Below the pieces are notes generated by a model, which saw only the letters and a program-made list of their open reading frames with translations, had not been told where the DNA came from and did no database searches. This document shows, piece after piece, positions 22,801 to 50,134 of a DNA stretch of 64,000 nt. Position 1 is the first letter of the stretch; the number at the start of each line of letters is the position of its first letter. The DNA comes from Diploscapter coronatus. Its lineage: Eukaryota > Nematoda > Chromadorea > Rhabditida > Rhabditidae. Both the position numbers and the translations under genes were made by a program. Location of the stretch: the NCBI GenBank assembly GCA_964036155.1, contig OZ038423.1:6153249-6217248 (forward strand), written 5' to 3'.

Positions 22801-25800
22801 GAGAAAATGCGACATTGTGCTCGGCAGATATCGGACAGGTAGTAAATCGAGATTACACTGAAATCTAGGTTATGATAGACTGAGATTTATTGACTTGTCT
22901 AATTCTAATTCTTAGGAAACTTCCAAGCCAATTCAATGTTCTGATGCATTTAAAGTGTTTTTTTTTTCATATCTCAGTATAATACTTGCGAGTTGCAGGG
23001 AATCTGCGTAAATATGGCTTCAAGTGCAGACCCAGATTACATGTGTATTTGCCACCCAATGTACACGGGTGACGATTGCGAGAGCCTCAAGACAAATCCC
23101 TGTCTGGACGATCCTCCGATTTGTCAGAACAACGGAACATGTTCATACGACTGGGTAACTTACAAGCACACTTGTGAGTGTGACCCCGACTATAAGGGAG
23201 AAAACTGCGAATGTGAGTTAATGTTTTTCATTTTTTAAATCGACGCTAAGGATTTTGTACTTTTCCAGACCCTAAACAGTGCATGTCGACGAGCTGTAAG
23301 AATGGTGGGACTTGCATCGAGAAGGACGATGGAAGTTTTGACTGTGAATGCTTGAGTATGAACTTTATGATGCAATTTATGTCGAAGATTTCTAGGCTAT
23401 TATCACGGCGATTACTGCGAAGAAATTTCCCGCTGTGAATACGACAAACCCTGTGGAGATCACGGTACATGTAGTGATGCACCTTATAGCGAAATCGATC
23501 CCGAATTCAATTGGTTGGCAGGCAGCATTTAGAATAATTATGAACTTTTCGTGAATCTTATGCGACAATTGTGGTCTCTCATTAGTTACGATTCGCATTC
23601 ATAGTGGACATCCTTAGATTAGTGATGTTGGTATTTCAGTACGTGTTCAAATGGTTGGATGGGACCAAGGTGTGAGAACGAAACCAATGAATGCGTACCG
23701 GATCCGTGCAAAAACGGTGCTACTTGTGAAGATCTTCCTCTAGCCTTCAAATGCCATTGTGTTGATGGTAAGAATTTTGAAAGGCGCAAGTGTTAAATGT
23801 TATGTGAAGAAATTACATTTTCTTTCTGAATAAAACGTTATCGTCGAGCGAACAGACCCTTTGAATTTCATGTTGCGTAACCTCTCACCTAAAATTTCTC
23901 CTTCTGCCCGAGTCTACCAAGATCTGTACCGGACAACCTGATTCGAAGCATTTCAGGAACAAACGGCAATCTATGTGAGAATATCATTCCTTTTTGCGTG
24001 CCTACGAACTACGATGGACAATGGGCAGAGAACCCCTGTAAGAAGAAGGACGGCGATGCCAAATGTGTCGAAAAAATAGGAGGTTCATAATCTTCTCCTT
24101 ATCTACGCTGCGTAGACTATGCAAATCTGTTTTGAGGATTCGCGTGCAACTGCAGCGCAATGTGGATAGGCGAGCTTTGCGACATGAACGTGATCATTCG
24201 AGACGTTCTTCTCGCTATCTATGGACGGGTCGAACTCACTATGATTCCAGTAGTCTTTTTTACTTAGAAACTTATTTATTATAGGATAAGATTTTATCGC
24301 TATTTTATTGAAATCTCAGAGCTGTATCCAGTGACTATACCGTCTGCATAAAAATCCAACTCTGATGATTTCAAATTCGAGCGGTCTGGGGGGAGTGCAT
24401 TAGATTACGATAAAAGTTTGGAAGTCATGACAGTTCGAGCATACTTATTTTATTCGTCGAAAATCAACCAATGAAAGCTAAGATTTGGATGAATACATAA
24501 CTTTATGCACCCAGACATGTAATCGAAGTTTTAGCTGATTGAACTCCGCTAAATAGGCAAAAAAAACCATCACAACACATTTCGCTTCTAAACTGCTCCT
24601 TATCATGACATCAAATTTAGCTAAGACATGTCTGATGTGTTCCAGTTCTTCAATTCTATAGATTTTCATTTAAATCCGTAAATGGCCTCTCCTCCCCTAA
24701 CGAAGACAAATTTTAGTTGCTAGAAGACTTGCTGAAGAGTCCAGCCCTAATCAAAGACATGGTCCCTTTCATTCTCGGTCTGCTTGACTACGACGACAGA
24801 CTGCCTCTCTCGTGGACGGCTGATGACATTTTCGAGTACATCGCCTACGAAGAAGAATCTCTCGATCCTCAAATACACCTCAACCAATGGAATGACGTGG
24901 TCCTTGGGAATTGCTTTACGTAGGTCATATTGGATCCGATTCGACTGATCAAATCGTACCGGGGTTTTGAGTAAACGCATCGGATCTGGTTGGGTTGGGT
25001 CTAAAAAAGCATTGGGCCACATTTCTGATACTCCAACAATCACGCTTTAGCCTTAATCATCGTATGAACACAAACTACACATTCAAGATGCGAGATGGAG
25101 GCAGTTTGAATGGCGAGTGCTTAGAAAACTCGAGCATCGAATCAGTCACACATGTTCAGGAATAAGAGCAAAACTGAAGATCGCGATCGAAGAGTATGTG
25201 CCGTGGACAGACACTTCGGGAATTCTGGTCTTTGTGCACAACATCGAAGACTACATCTTCTCAGAGTCGGTGCGATACATGGCGGAACCCAATGGGGAAT
25301 TCATGATCGACATCTTCAATGTGGGAATTTACGAAATGACTGAGAATAGATCAGCAGCACGTTCTAGATTTCTAGACAACCCAAGACGTGGAAACAGTTT
25401 CTTCGTAAAAAGACCTTCCTCCTTCAGTTAGATCTCAAATGTTTATATTTCCTTTGCTAGATGTTTCGGCGATTTATGTTTCGCGACCCTCAAATTTAGG
25501 ATCTTGGGAAGGATCGGCCAGATCATGGTATCTTTCCCATAGAACTTCGCGTATGATAGTCGAATTTTCGAATTGCGAGGTAGCGAAGAATTCAAATCCC
25601 CAAATATCTGTCAAATTTACTGCGTGCACCAGAAACCTCGATATTGGCCCTTACGAGGCTGAATTCGAAGCTTCATCCAGCCATTTTCGGAGAAATGTAG
25701 TTGTCTAAGATTACAATTTCCAGACGGAATACACTCGTCTCGGAGGTCGATACGGAAAATGTGTTCGGACAAAGGATGACGTCGATGCATACTATTACGA

Positions 25801-26869
25801 CGGTCTCTATGCCACTGAAGGATGTCTGAGGACGTGCTACCAGAAGATGATCAACTCCACTTGTGGATGCATGGATCCAAGTACGAGTTTGTTGGAGCCA
25901 CTTTCATAGATAAGCTTTCAGGATACCCCGTACCCCCCGGAAATCCTCTCTGTGAATTGTCAGAACGTAAGCATCGTCTTGGTCTGTGTCGATCTGCTTG
26001 ATCTGTGATGAGAGTGGAAGGGGGTTTCCGATATCCTACAAATATATGATGTTTTGTTGTGGTCGACTGCTTCTGAGCATTCATCCGAAATTTTCCAAGT
26101 ATCATCTATCTCTTCCAGATTTTGGATTTCTATCCTGTAAAAGTCGACATATCGGTCCACCCCAGAATAACTATCTCGGTCAAGCATGATTCTATTGATT
26201 CTATTGATTACCAAGCATTCGCTCATTTACCCTATCTAATCATAGGACCGTGCGTGGAAGAGAGCACGAAAGAGGCGGGAGACCCATCGACCTGGCCCGA
26301 TTGCGTGTGCTACTTGCCGTGTTCTAATCAGCAATACACTGTCACTTGGACGAGATCCAGATTCACGTCTAGGGTTGTTAAACTTGCCAATTCTAAGCAA
26401 CCTCCAATACTTTTAGCCAGTAGAGTGTGAAGAAGATCCGTCTCCTGGGTGCAAAAAGAAAGAACAAGAAAAGGTGTCCATCAAAGTGCGAGTCACTGAC
26501 CTGACTTACCAAGTCTATGCCGAGATCCCATCCATGACGGTAATTTACTATTTTGAAACGATGCCAATTTACGTGAGGTATTATTCAATTTTATACAATA
26601 GAGATAGATCCAAAATAACACGAGGGATAGATATAGCAGTCAGTCCTCCCAATCCGTCTTAAACTAGAAGCTACAACAAGAGCGCTTCTATTATCAAGAC
26701 TAGTGGATATCTAACTTAATAATTGGTCAACTTTCAGTTCAACCGTTTCATCTCGTATCTCGGAGGTCTACTTGGCATTCTGAACGGTCTCTCGATCGTC
26801 TCTCTCATCGAGTTCGTCTTCCTTTTTGTCAAAATCTCCTACCTCGCTGTGTCGGGCAAAAATCTTTGA
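19877..26869 (+). CDS. EGF-repeat plus DEG/ENaC channel-domain protein (EGAS-type)
   Basis: Exons: 19877-20008, 20273-20384, 20557-20655, 20837-20980, 21025-21119, 21260-21299, 21348-21494, 21686-21768, 21918-21996, 22780-22838, 22978-23212, 23269-23355, 23396-23513, 23640-23767, 23957-24082, 24137-24249, 24717-24919, 25051-25112, 25160 to 25320 or 25404, 25724-25880, 25922-25966, 26246-26373, 26417-26539, 26738-26869; about 935-963 aa. A signal peptide is followed by EGF-like repeats (PCLNGGTC, CSNGGTC, CKNGGTC), a WSC-like Cys domain (DGCYDW to ATCPGDNNQRCG), more EGF repeats, then the ASC ectodomain: GNCFTLNH, EYVPWTDTSGI, RLGGRYGKC, a Cys-rich cluster (GCLRTCYQKM, CVCYLPC) and TM2 with pore motif GLS (GILNGLSIVSLIE). 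No TM1 hydrophobic segment is seen between the EGFs and GNCFT. This matches the nematode EGAS architecture, presumed amiloride-sensitive sodium-channel-like surface proteins. Intron 25113-25159 is GC-AG. Confidence 0.9.
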
Positions 26870-27545
26870 ATTCACGTGTCAAATTTATAAGTTCAAGAAG
26901 TTCAAGAAATTCAAGAACAAGTGCAAGCGGCTCAAATTTAGGAAAAATCGGAATGATATCATAGCTCTCGTTTCGTTCTGTTTACAAGTAAATATTTTTA
27001 AATCGGGAAATGCTTTGATCTCGAATCACAAAAACCATATTGTCTCATGTGCACTGAAGTGTTTTTGCACAGAAATTCATATCAGCAATGGATCGAGGTC
27101 CTGTTCCGATCTCCAAATAAACGAGACACTACTCCTATATCGATTTCAATATTCCAGATTTAAACTCAAACTCAAACAATCTCTGATTCTAATCACTACA
27201 TTTGTAGATGTTTCTACATTCATAAGCTAAATTATAATAAAACGATAAAATTTGGAATGATCAAGCAAGAATCTGCTGATTATCAACAGGGACTGCTGTT
27301 TGGGACTCCACAGCACGCAATGAGCTCATCTGAGCTCATCCACACCATTTCACCGGGGAAAACATGGATTTGCTTCAGGACGTGTCTAAACTCATCCATA
27401 TCAAATCACAATCGTTAATCGTATATTTTGAAAGTAACAGAAGTTATTTTCATGGTTTCGTGAAGCGTGGACTTATTGAGTCAAGAAGCTTGCGAGTTTT
27501 GTATAAGAAGCGAAATCACTCATAGTTAGATTTCAATTTCTACTA
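26870..27545. other. 3' flank of the EGAS-type gene
   Basis: Contains a possible polyadenylation signal (aataaaa near 27236). A Lys/Phe-rich reading frame at 26898-26960 (FKKFKKFKNKCKRL) could be an alternative cytoplasmic tail if the final exon used a weak donor, but the stop at 26867-26869 is the simpler reading. Confidence 0.4.
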
Positions 27546-29582
27546 TATGACACGTTCTTCGTAAGAATCGAGTATGGGGTGGTACCCAAGAAGTTGACCC
27601 TCAATATTCGAGCTGATTTTTTGTCCCTGGGGGTTTTCGACTACGCTGATTACGAATATGACGGTTAAAACCCGATCCGATCACTTGTTCCGCATGTTCC
27701 GGAAGGTCCGCATACGGTAGTTCCATAAAATTCTATTTTCGTTATTCGGCATGGAAAAAATTCAAATTTGGTATCAAAATGATCGAAGAGACCATCTGAA
27801 CACGATTCTGAAAAGACCTCATCGAAATGACATCGAATAAGAAAGTTATGATGAACATAGTGAAACATATGGAAAACATCATATTAAGTTTTCGCTTTTC
27901 TAAATTTTTAATTTTTTAAAAGCCCCAGATTCCGCGAGTTATTTATACTGGGAAGTAGCCCAGGCCTTCTAGTTTCTGGAACACTTGATCGTTTTCCTAC
28001 AGACTGCCCGCTAGCGGAGAAATGCTACTTTTACTAAGAGTCGTCATGACTCACTTTTGCCTAGCTTGATTTCAAAAATTCATAACTCCCATAATTCTAA
28101 ACAAAATTCAGCCATTCTTTTTTTATTGAACAGCATTTAGTATCTAGTTTATCAAATACCAAGAAGATAATTTTTTTGAATATCAATTTCTGCAGAAATA
28201 CGCACTTTTCGCGTCTTGATTGTGAACTTTTCATAATGTCCTAGGTTTACGCGTAAATGACGTTGGAAAAATTCGTCCTTCCAGTATGTTGTGTAGAATG
28301 ACATGGTGAACAACTTTGTTTCAGAACCGATCTCAGATTCACATTTGTTTGAGCTCTAGAATTTTTTAAAGTTAAACGACCAACTATTGCAAAGTGCTTT
28401 TAGGGCAGTAAATTTCAAAAATTCATAGCTTCCTTATTTCTGAACCAAGTTGAATGATTTTTTTTTATTTTGTAGATCTTGAGCAGGAGAATAAAGTAAA
28501 AATAAAAAGAAAATTTTTAGAAATTAATTTTGGCGGGAAAAAGTTATTTGAAGTTACCCTATATACCCGTACTGTGTTTACAAGGGTAATGTGAGTTAAA
28601 GTTAGAATTTTCAATAAAATCTTGTAGAGCTCTTCAAGTTGATCAACTTTGTTCCAGAACTTATTTTAGAATGTGCACACACAGAGAGATATGAATTTTT
28701 GAAATTTACTGCCCTAAAGGCACTTTGCAATAATTGGTCGTTGAACTTCAAAAAATTCTGGAGTCCCAACGGTAATCAATCCAGGGTAGGTTCTGAAACA
28801 AAAGTTGTTCGTCATGTCATTCTACGCAACATACTGGAAGGACGAATTTTTCCAACGTCATTTACGTGTAAACCCAGGACAGGTTGAAAAGTGTGCAGTT
28901 ATGACGCAAATAAGTGCGTATTTCTGCAGAAATCGATATTCAAAAAAATTATCTTTTAGTGTCTGATAAACTGAATATCAATAGTAATCAAACAAAAAAA
29001 GAATGATCGAATTTGGTTTAGAATTATAGAGGTTATGAATTTTTTAAGTCAAATTAGGCAAAAGTGAGTCATGACAACTCTTCGAAGAAGTGACATTTCT
29101 TCGCTAGCGGGCAGTCTATAGGAAAACAGTCAAGTGTTCCAGAAACTAGAAGACCTGGGCTACTTCCCAGTATAAATAACTCACGGAATCTGGGGTTTTT
29201 AAAGAATTAAAAATTAAAAAAAGCGAAAACTTAATATGACATTTTGCATATGTTTCACTATGTTCATCATAACTTTCTTATTCGGTCTCACTTCGATGAG
29301 ATCTTTTCAGAATCGTGTTCAGTTGGTCTCTGCGAGCATTTTGATACCAAATTTGAATTTTTCCCATGCAGAATAACGAAAATCGAATTTTTCGGAACTA
29401 TTGTATGCGGACCTTCCAGAGCAGGCAGAACGAGTGGTCGGATCGAGTTTTAACCGTCATATTCGTCATCAGCGTAGTCGAAAACCCCCAGGAACAAAAA
29501 ATCAGCTCGAATATTGAGGATCAACTTCTTGGGTACCACCCCCCTTTATAGAAAACTCGATTTTTACGAAGAACGTGTCATA
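27546..29582. mobile_element. 2-kb foldback element with ~0.9-kb inverted arms and TA duplication
   Basis: Both tips read TATGACACGTTCTTCGTA inward and are flanked by TA (27544-27545 and 29583-29584), as in Tc1/mariner-type insertions. The arms, about 27546-28460 and 28665-29582, are inverted copies with scattered mismatches and small indels. The ~200-bp centre is unique. Short reading frames of about 67 aa appear in both arms and are mirror copies, not genes. No transposase is visible, so it must have moved in trans. A transcript through it would fold into a very long hairpin. Confidence 0.85.
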
Positions 29583-29744
29583 TAATGAACGCATATTACG
29601 TAATATTTTGATCCGATTTCGAATTTGAAACTTTCAAGGATCAATTTGAATCTCCAGAACCGGATTTTCATTGTTTTTAACCTTAACAATTCTAGCTAGT
29701 TGCCTGATAATTAAAAACCGAAAATTGAAATTTCGTTAACTTAC

Positions 29745-30041
29745 AAAACGGTAATCGTGGTAGTAACGATGGTAAATGGTTGGAGGGGGCGGACATTCTT
29801 TATCCAAGCCAGTGCAACAAGTCATTCCCGGATGTTTGCATGGATCTACTTGCTGCAATTTACGGTACTCTTTATATGAGATCAAACTGCTATGCAAAAT
29901 TAGAAGTGTTCAGCAAATATTAGCACTTGCAATTTGTGATCTACCATGAACAGTGAGTATAAAAACGCAGTATATGCCAGAAATAGGGAATTTCGGCACG
30001 TCTTCTCGGACTGTTTTGTAAAATTCTTTTTGGAATTTCAT
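29745..30041 (-). CDS. Cys-rich secreted or membrane-anchored protein, 5' exons only
   Basis: Two exons join in phase: 30041-29945, starting at Met with MKFQKEF and containing a short hydrophobic stretch (GIYCVFILTV), and 29869-29745, containing DPCKHPGMTCCTG, then a Pro run and YHRYYHDYRF before a strong gtaagt donor. The paired cysteines CxxxxxxTCC resemble small disulfide-rich domains of somatomedin-B kind, but I cannot name the family. Downstream exons were not found. The 2-kb foldback element starts 160 bases further on, so either the intron spans it or the gene is cut short. Confidence 0.45.
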
Positions 30042-30632
30042 TCTATATTGTAATAGCTCCAATATAAAAATTTTCCATTTAAAATTAATAAACGGTTCGC
30101 GGCTGCTGATTTTCTAACACTTATTCCATGACAATTCCGAGTAAGCATGTCCAGAATTTAGATTATCACAACACAACCTTGAACCTTGAAATTTGATTGA
30201 ATAAAGAAATGTGCGATGATTGGAAATTACTATTATCTCAAAGTCCTGGAATGATAGTCGAGATTTTGAAAATTGAAATCAAAGTTTTGAGTTATTGTTT
30301 TCCAATGAAGAATTTTTCGAAAAATGAACTCTCCAATCTAAAATATTGAAAACGATGGAATATTCAGAGACGAAACAAAGTGTATAGAACAAAACTAGAT
30401 ATTCTCTCATGAAAAGCCAGAGCCCGTACTAAAGTTCTCTCGCGTGAACCTAATTATGCAATAATTGGGCAACTATTTAGGCAGGTACTTTTACATGGAA
30501 CTGCAGAGGGAGTCAGTACTAACGAGCTCCATGAAAATTTGCATGGTTTTCTATCACTTTTCCTTATGTTTTGCTTTTTTCTATTCGCGCGAGGGGTTTT
30601 AGTATGGGGTGTTAAGGTAATTTTTTGTAAAA
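30042..30632. other. Spacer between the Cys-rich gene and 5S rRNA
   Basis: AT-rich with no supported gene. A stem-forming stretch near 30450-30560 (see findings) was considered as a small nuclear or spliced-leader RNA but not accepted. Confidence 0.4.
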
Positions 30633-30751
30633 AGCTTACAACACCTGGGATTCCCAAGCCGTCTCCGATCCAAGTACTAACCAGGCCCGACGTTGCTTAA
30701 CTTGCCAGATCGGACGGGATGGCGTGTGCTCAACGTGGTATGGTCGTAAGC
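30633..30751 (-). rRNA. 5S ribosomal RNA
   Basis: The 119-nt minus-strand sequence runs from GCTTACGACCATACCACG to GTTGTAAGCT with the conserved CCATCCCGTCCGATCTGGCA and AGTACTTGGATCGGAGAC blocks that contain the internal pol III control region. The two ends pair (GCTTAC with GTAAGC). A T-run follows directly at the 3' end as a pol III terminator. Length and sequence agree with nematode 5S rRNA, with a few substitutions relative to the C. elegans form I remember. It is a single copy in this window, not a tandem array. Confidence 0.97.
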
Positions 30752-31973
30752 GAGCGCGTTTACCTGAAAAGAGAACAAGAGTGTGCAGTAGGAGAAACAG
30801 GTAAATAGAGAATGCAAAGAAGGCACACAAATAATTTGTGGAGAACGAAAAGAATTTCTTTGAAATTTTAAAATAAACGCGAAAGTTCGTTGGATCTATT
30901 AGAATAAAAATGGATAAATGGAATTCAAAATAGAAAAAAGTTTCAGAGTTTAAAGGAGTTTCAAGAAGTTTTGAAGAAAACAATTGTGATTTGAATGATT
31001 TTAGTCAAATCGAAAGAATGAACACCAACGCGAGTAAAAATTGAGCAACTCATTCTTTTATGGTTTTTTTTTCATTTTCTCTAAATTTAGTTCGACGTCA
31101 AATTCCCAACTAAAATACTAGTGTGCAGTCTATTTTCACATTTATTCATCTTAAAATAACTGATAAGATTAGTTTACTTGTTCGATAGATGAGTTTGGCT
31201 TAACTTGTAACAATCAAAATCCGTATAAATTGATAGAATCTTTGAACGTGATCTTATAAATAAGGCAATAATAGTCAGACTATTACATTTGTTGCCGTAT
31301 TGCAAGTAAATGATGAATTCTTGGTTAATTCATTGCATAATTCGAATAAGTAATTGCTACAATAAAGCTGTGATAAATATCTTAAAATTAATTCAAAGAT
31401 AATATGATAATGAGTGATTCCATGATATCTTATGAAATTATTATCATTTAGAACCGTGAAAAAGTAGAATTGTGGACTAGAAAAATTTAGAGATGTGTCG
31501 CCTGGAAATTAGACAAGCCAAATAGAGCTTTACCAGTAATGCAAAAAGAAATTACATTGAAAAATTCGAACATCACTATTTAACCGGACTAAGTTTTGTA
31601 ATCGAATAGAAATACAAAGTAATTGATGAAAAAAGTAGATAGTGTATTGTCGATGAACGGTTACTTTGAATGAAATAAAAGGCGCGTTTCTCTCCCTCCC
31701 CTTCTTTGAGGCTCGTGCATACCGCGGTTTGGCGACACTTTTCATTTTTCTGTTCTTTCATCGAAACTAACGGAATTTCGCCATGAAACTTGCTAATTAT
31801 TTTCCTCTCGATAATAATAATTAACTGATTATCGATAATTACTCCTAAAAATGAGAAGAGATGAAGATAAAATAAATGATCGTCTATGCGCGCATTCAGT
31901 GGTTCAAAGAAGGGGGAGAAAGAAAGGCGCCTCTTTTACCTTATTCCAAGTGGTCGTTCATGGACAATACGTA

Positions 31974-32068
31974 CCAGCAAAGAATTAACCGGACGAACGG
32001 CAGTGTGATAGCCGTTCGGTAGCCGGGCGGCTATCACACTGCCATTCGTCCGGTCAATTCTTTGCTGG
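31974..32068. mobile_element. 95-bp palindromic MITE with TA duplication
   Basis: The element begins ccagcaaagaatt and ends with its complement aattctttgctgg, flanked by TA at 31972-31973 and 32069-32070. The arms pair almost throughout, including ggcagtgtgatagcc with ggctatcacactgcc, leaving a GC-rich loop of about 11 nt. It is far more GC-rich than its surroundings. Too small to encode anything, it is a deletion derivative of a TA-targeting transposon. Confidence 0.85.
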
Positions 32069-32601
32069 TAGTTAGTTTTTCATACATAAATGCCATTCAT
32101 TAGCAATAAATAAATTTCTCATAAAATAGGTGTGTAGATCATGTGAATTCTGAAACCTGACAATAATGTGGAAATAAAGTTATGTCTTCTGAGGTTAAAA
32201 AGAGGAATAGTCGTAAGTTATTTACGAAAGATTGAAGGAAATGGTAAAGAATAGTTTACTGAAAATGAAAATTTATCCCGCAATCTTTTGTAAATCGTCA
32301 TCGATGAGATGAAATTGCCAATGTGCATGATATTGCGGATATGGAATTCCAAGAAACAAAATAAAATAAACGGTAATTTACGAGATTTTTAACTTTCGTA
32401 TAATAATTTCAGCTGTTTACAGTAATTATCGCTGTTATGAAAGTTTGTGCGATTTTGTGAAAACAATGCCAAGAAATATACCGAAAACAGCTCAAATTTT
32501 AGCCATTAAAATTGTAGAAATAATAGCCATAATGTGATGAAAATGTCAGCATTTGCTCTCTGCAGGTAGCTTCATCAAATGATCAATCCAAGCCAAAATG
32601 A

Positions 32602-50134
<17,533 letters not shown>

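Noticed and set aside
26826..27230. 134-aa plus-strand frame overlapping the end of the EGAS-type gene
   Set aside because: It starts in the wrong frame across the TM2 exon; only its Lys/Phe-rich middle could be an alternative tail, which needs a weak donor.
27296..27430. 38-aa minus-strand frame ending CCGVPNSSPC, possible last exon of the Cys-rich gene at 29.7-30.0 kb
   Set aside because: Its acceptor phase does not match the donor phase at 29745.
27665..29453. Two similar ~67-aa reading frames beginning MFHYVHHNFL or MHMFHYVHHNFL
   Set aside because: They are mirror copies in the two arms of the foldback element and have no domain or splice support.
30042..32600. Canonical SL1 RNA gene expected beside 5S
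   Set aside because: The known SL1 leader sequence was not found on either strand near the 5S gene.
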